A DNA stretch of 64,000 nt from Allacma fusca (taxonomy: Eukaryota; Arthropoda; Collembola; Symphypleona; Sminthuridae): NCBI GenBank assembly GCA_947179485.1, contig OX359250.1, positions 22,818,887-22,882,886 of the forward strand. Direction: 5' to 3'. This document shows, piece after piece, positions 57,001-64,000 of the stretch. The stretch's first letter is position 1; the number at the start of each line of letters is the position of its first letter. The position numbers were made by a program, and so were the translations under genes. Under the pieces are notes generated by a model. It did no database searches, was not told the origin of the DNA, and worked only from the letters and a program-made list of their open reading frames with translations.

Positions 57001-57957
57001 TTAAAGTAATGAGTAATACTATATTATTATAATATATAATATTATTACCTTATTATTCTGAGGCACAATTTTAGAATGAATCGGTATGAAAACGGGCAAT
57101 TTTAATTTCATGAGTTTTTGGGAATTGCGGGGAAACCGGCCATTATAAGTACTTACCCTGACCTGTGAATACCAATTAAATAAAAACTTAAATTGAACTG
57201 AAGAAATTCAGCGGAAAATAAATTTATAAATAGAAAATGTTTCTCACAATCAGTGGAAAACTAGGAATCTGACTGAATTGGGAGACTGTTTCAAAATGCA
57301 ATGCACTACCTCGAAAATAGAAAAATTTGAATCTTATAGTTCCATGCTCTTAAAAGCAAAAATATTCATATTTTTGTTAACGGGAATATGTCCAAATACT
57401 TCACCCCTATATGCCCTCATAAGGGGATCTCTTTAGTGAGAGTATACGCTATCAATATGTACATAATACTTTGATGAATGAATTCGATCTTTGGTGTGTG
57501 CAATTAAGTATGTAGGTGCACTTAGAATAATTTATAATTTCATGGCAATACATATACAAAAGCTAGTAAATGGTTGTCGAAGGCAGGTTTTTGGTAAGGG
57601 GAAAGCAGAAAATCAATGATTTAGTTTTAGCTTTATTTTCAATGATTTGCTCCCGTCGCCTCTGAACAAAACGATCAGCTAAAGGGATTCTCTTTTGTCA
57701 AGCAGTCTTTACTTTCCTGCATGTATGTAAAAATAAATGGAACTTCGTTAATGGAGTTACATGAATGGCATGACTATATGTAAGTATGTGTGGGCATAAA
57801 TCAATGTATGTATCTAGGTGTATGTAAGGCCCCTATTTTTCCTTCCAGCTTGCTGATTTCCAATTCCAATTCACTGTTATGCAGGCAACAGGATTGCAGT
57901 TGTTCTTGTTTAGAGCCTCTTCCGTATTTATACCTATCCATGTATGTATCTACAGAT
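54084..57957. other. 3.9-kb gene-free stretch
   Basis: AT-rich. A 106-codon frame at 56270-56590 (-) is hydrophobic and Asn/Tyr/Phe-rich, as expected of chance AT-rich sequence, and is not called. A repeat copy lies at 55375-55665. Confidence 0.4.
55375..55665. repeat. dispersed repeat pair, copy A
   Basis: Aligned in order with 62980-63265: AAACAGTTTTGACACAAAGT matches AAATAGTTTTGACATAAAGT, then GGAGTGGA, CCACTGA-T-GTGAAA, CATTCTGTCTGATTTTCTGG matches CATTTTGTCTGATCTTTTGA, and CCCAATTGTGAAGAAATCTT matches CCCAATTGCGAAGCAATCTT. Same orientation. No coding frame is evident. Confidence 0.75.
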
Positions 57958-58971
57958 CAGTGCTCGGCACGGGTAAGAGTATTACCAGGGTGTGAGTACA
58001 ACTGGTTTAATGCCTCTGAATGATTTCGGTATTACCCGAGTACACTCTGGTTATCCCAAACGTTTTGGTAAAGACAAAGGTATGGGTTCCGGTACACAGA
58101 TTTGAAAATAAATACATTTCTTTTCATTTTTTCAAAATTTGTCCCACCCTCCTAGCAAAACAACCTGGAGAAAGCGACTAAGAAAGTAAACAGCAAAGTT
58201 GTTGTTTTGAAATAAGTGAAATTCATAAAGCTTTTGATTTGCTCATCTTTCTTTGTTTCTTACTTTCTTTCGTTTTTTCAAATTCAAAATTTCAAGATTG
58301 TTTTTTTAAATTGAAAGAGTAAAAATCAAAGCTTACAAAATGTACTGACATTAGTTCTCTTCACTGGCCTCTGTTTCGAAAGCTTTTGAGTAACAAGGAA
58401 GAAACAAATTTTGCGATAGAAATTTTTCAGAAAATTGGGGACTATGATATTTTTTAACCACCCTCCTCTTCCTCCCCTGGTGTGGAAAATGTTTTTTCTC
58501 CCATGTAGATACGCCGCCCATTTTGCTTCTACTTTTTAATTTTTTCTGTTGTTCATTTTGTGTTTTAAAGCACCAAATGTATCGATAATTTTGCTTTTAA
58601 TGAAAAAGGCATCCAGTTTATTTTTCTGTTCACCGAAGCTATGCAATGCCGTATACCACGCTGACTGACAACAGTGACAATTGCAAACATATAGGTGTCA
58701 AACATCATTATTAAATGCGTGCTATTGCATTTAAGCAAATCTGGATGAATTACCCGGGTACGGGTACCACACTGCGACAAACGAGTATCGGTACAATTTT
58801 CGAGCATAATTCGGGTACATGTACAATTTGGTAGTTCGTGGCTTCAGATTAGTTTGCGGACAGTGGGACAAAAAATGTGCACCCATTTATAAGGGTACGG
58901 GTAAAATTCTAGATAAAGCAGATTCGGGTACTGATACGGGTGCCAATTTTATATATCCATGCCGAGCACTG
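57958..58971. mobile_element. hAT-like element (ends CAGTGCTCGG), copy 2
   Basis: CAGTGCTCGGCACGGGTA at the left and GCCGAGCACTG at the right share the terminal ten bases with the element at 18523-20241, and the subterminal GGGTAC/GTACCC words are the same. Flanking 8-mers CTACAGAT and ACACTGAT match at five of eight positions, so the copy is older than copy 1. It has no transposase. Confidence 0.82.
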
Positions 58972-61291
58972 ACACTGATGCATTAGAATTACCAATGACC
59001 TATGGAGACTCATGCGAGAGATGAATGTGATTTTCCATCCATTGTCAACGAGGGAGCAAACTGCTCTCTATTGTATTGTTAGTTGTAAGGCCTTCTTGCA
59101 GGTGGCCATGTTTGGCCACCTGCTCCCTTGCACTTCTGCAGCTTTCAGTCCTGCAGGGCACAAAAACTTCAGTGTGTATCCTTCGCGTGATTGTTGGATT
59201 CTATGATAATTGTGTGTACATACGCAATACGCACACACAAATGTACGAAGGTACAAATCAAACTGCTAAGTACTTTCAGATGTGTTCGGATTTACAAAAT
59301 GCACATGGAACTCCATTATTCTGGCTTCTGGCTGATTCAAATAGTGCTTCACTGCTTGAGCATAACGGGCTGTATTCTGACACACAATAGCATTTGGTAA
59401 TAAATCATGCGTATACTTTTGTGCAAAGTTTATTCTAGAACAAACCGTCCCGTAAAAATATCACATTCTTAATTTCAGCTCACAAACAGAGCCACATGTT
59501 GAACTTTCTGACAGGTTGACCAACCTAGAACAAAAACAGATTTTCAGATTGTATAAAACTATCAGTGATATTCTAAACTATGTCGGATAAAATGTAATAA
59601 CTTTGATCTGGTGGCTCATGTTATGCCTGAGTAAGAGAAAAATGTACTAGGAACCAAAACAAAATAAAAGCAGTTTATAACAAGAAAAAGCTATAGAATG
59701 TGTAATAGTTTCATTTGATAAATTGAAACCCTTAAAAGTCTCAGCTCATCTTTTGAATTTTACACTGACATGATAATCATTTGATAATCCTATTTAAATT
59801 GTCACTTTAGAATACTATCTCCTCTCCGCTGTATACATTCTCAAGATGTATCCATCGACTGAAAATTATCCTAAGTTAAATTAGGTATCACACAAATGAG
59901 AATAACCATTTGAAACTACAATACATTTACAAACTACGAACATATTTTTACATAAATTTTTCCAGCTCCGTAGCTCCCATAATTTACCAGATCATGACCA
60001 TTTGCAACAACTTTTTGTGCCGGTGGCAACATACAGTACAGCTTACATATGCACCATTTAAAATACACGGGAAAAGAAACTTTTGTTACTGGGAAACGTC
60101 TAGTCATGGAATCATGAAATTTTACTTAAGGGCCTCAAAATTAATGAAAACAATGTATTCTCAGTTTTCTGTGGGTATTTACTTATGTGCATAATGAACC
60201 TACAGAAATGGAATCCTGTCGCAGAAAGCGACATTCTGATTTATTCACTGTCAGTAAAAGCCGGAACAATTTACCACACTGTAATAGTTTAAGGAAAAAT
60301 AATACTCATTGATTACTTAGCTTTACCAGTTAAAGCGCTCTGTTGATAATACGGAAGCAGTGTCAATTATAATGACTACCACTTTGGTTTACATCAGATT
60401 ATGTACTTTCAGCATTCGTGTCGGTCATCAGGGAGCTAACTATGTAACTATGTACATATACGATCATGCCCACCGCCAGTGTATCTTTATTTGTAGCAAG
60501 ACAGGTGTCCATACTTCAACCAACTCCCTACGTGATTCATACAAATGCAGGGATGACATTATGAACATTACCCCCAACCCTTTGACGGTCGAGCTCCTTT
60601 CGCTAAAATGTAAAGTTGCAAGAACGGGGTGCAATGCGAGCCTGCCTGGACTTCATCATCGTTCTTAAGTTTCAAAAACCTTTAAACCGACTGTTATTTA
60701 CTGACTTGATAAAAGTGTAATGTAAAATGGCCCTTTTCATGTATCTCCATTGAAGAAGCGGAGATGTCAAGGCTGATAGTTCCTAAAAGGGGATTTATGA
60801 TGGACTGCATACTTGTGAGGACATATGTACATATATACATAGATATATATAGTGTATGTACTACCCCATGTTAGAACACCCTATTGTATTATTACAGAAC
60901 ACCCTATTGCTCTGGGGATTTCACATAAAAGTTTCTGTTGTTGGTGTTGGTACGATTACTCTACATATATATACATAATATGCACTTTGGAGGGAAGTTG
61001 GCAGGCTGGAACCCAAACAGGATGACGGGAGGCTGGGTTTTTCTCTTGGTGGTAAAAATCTTGCCCGTCGACGGAACAACTGAATCACTTAACTCACAGC
61101 TTGCTGGCTAATCGCATCCTGTCCTCAACTCATTCACTTCATTCCTGCAAAACACAGTGCACAAAATCAGTTGGGCAGTAGAAACTAAACTCAGACGTTC
61201 GAACTTTACGCTTACGAACCAGCTTGAAGATTAGGACTTACAAGTAAATTCTAACAAAAACGTGGTTCCGTTTTGTAAGAAAAGTTTAGAG
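58972..61291. other. upstream region of the neurogenin/tap gene
   Basis: No supported gene in 2.3 kb. Open frames near 59000-59400 occur on both strands and are not convincing. Enhancers and the promoter of the bHLH gene probably lie here. The last 100 bases are less AT-rich and likely are its 5' untranslated region. Confidence 0.4.
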
Positions 61292-62305
61292 ATGGAGTAC
61301 CACTCAGAGTATTACCATTCTCCAGAAATTGCTCGTAACCCGTGCCAAAGGCCACATTCTAGTCACATAATTTACGACGATAGCATGTCACCAGTGCTAA
61401 GTAGGATAACAGTTCCAGAACATGAATTGAAAGAGAGAAAGTTCCATCCCCAGGGGTTGTCGTCCAGTTTCCAAGGAATTGAAAATCGCAGTGTAAGGAC
61501 AACACCGCCGTCTTCAATGATGTGTGACCAGATGATGCAAAGTAGGGAAGATTCGGAAATTGCTTCAATTACATCCTCTACGAGTAACTCTGGTAGACCT
61601 TACCGGCGAACACGGAGGAAAAGTCCAACATTGATCCTCAAGCTGAAGAAGCACCGTCGGGAGAAAGCAAACGATCGGGAGCGACACCGAATGCATCTCC
61701 TCAACGATGCTTTGGAACGTCTTCGTCTTGCCCTACCTTCCATGCCCCAAGATCAGAGACTAACCAAAATTGAGAGCCTTCGATTCGCTCACAATTACAT
61801 ATGGGCATTGAGTCAAGCTGTGAGTCTCATCAATTTTTTGGCAAGTCCAAATTCCCATGGAGAAGCTCCCATGTTTTTTAATATGATGGGAAATAAGGAG
61901 GATAGTAGTTCCTGCGGAGTTGAATTCCAAGACGGGAATTATGTCGTGAGGGTTGGGAACGTAAAGATTGTTGTGGACAAAGAAGGGAAGCTTGTTGAGA
62001 CGGTCGCAACACGCCCCTCCACACCGACACAGACCGATCAATTTGAACATGGTCATCGAGAGGGTGTTAATTTCGGAGCTGCCTTGGAAGCCCATGGAAT
62101 GATTTCATCTACCACACCACAACCACAAAGTATTTCATTCCATGACCATGACACTTGCCGTACAGGTGACCAGCACGTGCCGGCAGGGAGGCATTACACA
62201 GCCCATCATTGCTCCAATAATGAAACGGATGGCTCCAATTACAGCTTTAGCAGCTCATATGAAGATGAACCCATCGATTGTATGGAAAATAATTACTGCA
62301 AATAA
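61292..62305 (+). CDS. tap: neurogenin / tap-type bHLH transcription factor (337 aa, single coding exon)
   Basis: The basic helix-loop-helix domain lies at residues about 125-180: [20 protein letters not shown], the loop PSMPQDQ, then [20 protein letters not shown]. RERxRMHxLNxAL and [11 protein letters not shown] are signatures of the neurogenin group of atonal-related factors, whose Drosophila member is tap. Such proteins bind E-boxes as dimers with Daughterless/E proteins and drive neural fate. An arginine-rich stretch (RRTRRK) precedes the domain, and the C-terminal half is low-complexity with Ser and His. The coding region has no intron, as is common for proneural genes. The Met at 61292 is the first after an in-frame upstream extension without ATG and has a purine at -3. 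Confidence 0.93.
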   Translation: MEYHSEYYHSPEIARNPCQRPHSSHIIYDDSMSPVLSRITVPEHELKERKFHPQGLSSSFQGIENRSVRTTPPSSMMCDQMMQSREDSEIASITSSTSNSGRPYRRTRRKSPTLILKLKKHRREKANDRERHRMHLLNDALERLRLALPSMPQDQRLTKIESLRFAHNYIWALSQAVSLINFLASPNSHGEAPMFFNMMGNKEDSSSCGVEFQDGNYVVRVGNVKIVVDKEGKLVETVATRPSTPTQTDQFEHGHREGVNFGAALEAHGMISSTTPQPQSISFHDHDTCRTGDQHVPAGRHYTAHHCSNNETDGSNYSFSSSYEDEPIDCMENNYCK

Positions 62306-62860
62306 AAGTCGTGCGCCTGTGATCATTGATACTGCCGTTTGGATTAGCTGGAAATCCTGATCTCAAGTCTCAATATTTAGGAAAGAAGAATGATCGCGTA
62401 ACATTAGTCATTTGATGTAATGGAGAGGCAATTCTATAAAGCAATATGTAAGCAAACGTTCTGCTGCTAGTTTGGATGGTTTCATGCTAGCCTTCCTCCG
62501 TCTCGTTTTGTTTCATTGCTACAAATGTCATATTTTATTATACTTGTATGTAGCACAATACAACACTAATGACTTGACAGTAGAACAGTGGAAGAGTATA
62601 TTTGTATAATATCTAGTCAGTTCTAGCCACTCGCCAAGTAAATTGTAAATATCAATTTTAGTCATTACATTTACATACCCTTAAAAAGATGGTGTAGTTT
62701 GTAGTCTTAGTTTACAATTTATTGCGGTTTGGTGATGTTTTTTTACTATATTGGAGTAGGTATTTTTATACTTATCCGGAGTGTACCGAAAGAACGCTTT
62801 TTTTGGTTAAGTTTATATTTTTAGCCTGATTGGATGTTAGTTTCCTGTGATATGTTATGC

Positions 62861-62866
62861 AATAAA
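62861..62866 (+). other. poly(A) signal of the neurogenin/tap gene
   Basis: AATAAA lies 556 bases after the stop. The intervening sequence is AT-rich and long for this window, as is usual for regulated transcription-factor messages. Confidence 0.5.
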
Positions 62867-62979
62867 ATTGAAGGCTTAAGTTCTCTAGTGCAGAATTACA
62901 TTTTACTTTTATGAATGTATTTCCATTCCAATGTATTGTGCGATGTTACTTGCTTGGTTACTTACAACATCCAAAAATT

Positions 62980-63265
62980 TGATCTGTTCATATTTTTAAT
63001 AAATAGTTTTGACATAAAGTTGGAGTGGAGCCACTGAGTTGTGAAAGTCAATCAATTGTTGTATTTATTCATTTTCTTGATTTTTAATATTTCTTGATTT
63101 AACACACTTTCACCAAGTGACCATTGCAAGTGAAGGTGGCGAAAAATTAGGGGGTGTTTTGTACAAACCATTGTGTAATAGGCAACCCGGAATCGCGAAC
63201 CCACAAAGCATTTTGTCTGATCTTTTGAGTTGACATTCCCAATTGCGAAGCAATCTTCCCGTAAG
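62980..63265. repeat. dispersed repeat pair, copy B
   Basis: This is the partner of the copy at 55375-55665, in the same orientation, with the neurogenin/tap gene between them. It differs by substitutions and small gaps throughout. Confidence 0.75.
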
Positions 63266-63399
63266 CATCCAAGTCATCTAAAACCATCTTTTCCGCAATG
63301 GCAGTGATCTAAGAGAGAATGGGCCAAGCGTCAATTTTTGTTATTTTTCCAGTTATACAGAATATATTATAAATTCATCCATGAATGCTTAAAATTAGT

Positions 63400-63960
63400 T
63401 TATTTTACTTTCTCAACGTCAGCTCCGGTGTTTTGAAACAGTATAAGTTCCGACACTACGTCTGCGATAATTTGAGGGTCAGCAGGGCCTGCTTCCGTGC
63501 TCTCAGATATAGTTTTCCATTGATCCCTCAGAACTTGGTAAACTAAATCTCTACCTAATGAGTTAGTTCCGACTGCCTTTAGTACTAAGCCCAAATAGGC
63601 CTTTTGTATAAGTGTACCATTGATAGTTCCCCAAACAAGTCTGCAAGGAAAGTAATTTAATTACCCAAACCTAGCATCTCTTCCACTTACCGAAAAATAT
63701 ACTCATCTATCTACACGCAAGTTCTCAGGACTGACAAATTTCATTACTATAAAATATAATTAAAATAATCAACGTACGTCGACAGAGTAGTGGTATTCTG
63801 GCTGCAGGTCAAGGCTGAAACTAATCGACTAGTTTCCGTGTTGATCTCATGATTATTACTGAGAGAACTGTCGTACTTCTTTACAACAAAATCGAACACT
63901 TCTTCGTTCCCAAATGCAACTCCAGCACAATACAAAGAATTTTGCAGGTCCACCCTTATT
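63400..63960 (-). CDS. M1-family aminopeptidase, C-terminal exons (partial, runs off the window)
   Basis: On the - strand, exon 63960-63778 joins exon 63640-63400 across a GTACGT donor and a CCTTGCAG acceptor, giving the last 140 or so residues. VDLQNSLYCAGV, ALTCSQNTTTL, LIQKAYLGLVLKAVGTNSLG and QVLRDQW match the helical ERAP1-like C-terminal domain of gluzincin aminopeptidases (aminopeptidase N group). The catalytic HExxH part would be encoded beyond 64000 and cannot be checked, so activity is unknown. There is no hydrophobic GPI-signal tail at the end (it finishes ADVEKVK), unlike many insect gut aminopeptidases N. Confidence 0.8.
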
Positions 63961-64000
63961 CTGGAAATGTTTTTACATTAAGAATAGGTATTTCTAAGCC

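Noticed and set aside
1-64000. CRISPR arrays, bacterial operons, ribosomal RNA
   Set aside because: The introns, poly(A) signals and gene families are eukaryotic. No regularly spaced repeat-spacer array and no rRNA-like sequence were seen.

Overview
The window is from an intron-rich, AT-rich animal genome, most likely an arthropod. Short introns with GT/AG ends, a neurogenin/tap-type bHLH gene, a NELF-C/D gene, a calaxin-like EF-hand gene, a ciliate-type absence of operons and a heavy load of DNA transposons support this. A springtail is a guess I cannot test here. Gene models were built by hand by joining open frames across matching splice phases; none has transcript support.

Layout: (1) 0.8-5.4 kb holds two F-box/leucine-rich-repeat-like genes on the + strand. 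(2) 7.9 kb holds an intron-containing tRNA-Leu(CAA) on the - strand. (3) 8.9-16.2 kb holds FBXO36 (-) and NELF-C/D (+), head to head; FBXO36 carries nested transposons in an intron. (4) 16.6-20.2 kb holds two hAT-like elements with 8-bp target duplications. (5) 21-23 kb holds a third F-box/LRR-like gene, a paralogue of the first. (6) 25.9-28.0 kb holds another hAT-like element and a small predicted secreted, basic protein. (7) 29.8-31.7 kb holds a calaxin-like gene, with a convergent unidentified terminal exon on the - strand. (8) 32.2-38.6 kb is repeat-dense: a hAT-like element with a pogo-like element inside it, a new-looking repeat family, and a 350-bp MITE with 68-bp perfect inverted ends. 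(9) 41.2-54.0 kb holds an ankyrin-repeat gene of 1,044 codons whose second exon is split by a complete 9.16-kb Ty3/gypsy-class retroelement in opposite orientation. (10) 58-59 kb holds a second copy of one hAT-like family. (11) 61.3-62.3 kb holds a neurogenin/tap gene. (12) 63.4-64 kb holds the 3' end of an M1 aminopeptidase (-), running off the window.

The two strongest items for follow-up are these. First, the retroelement is very young (518-bp LTRs identical by eye, 4-bp duplication ATAT) and sits in a coding exon. Its first LTR bases create a splice-donor-like sequence that could pair with a downstream acceptor in frame and turn the whole element into an intron. Second, at least five hAT-like non-autonomous elements share one architecture (YAGNG-type ends, 8-bp duplications, subterminal arrays of a short motif), yet each family uses a different motif. 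The retroelement itself has two extra reading frames after pol, the last with a signal peptide at its very start and a membrane anchor near its end, which resembles a compact envelope-like protein.
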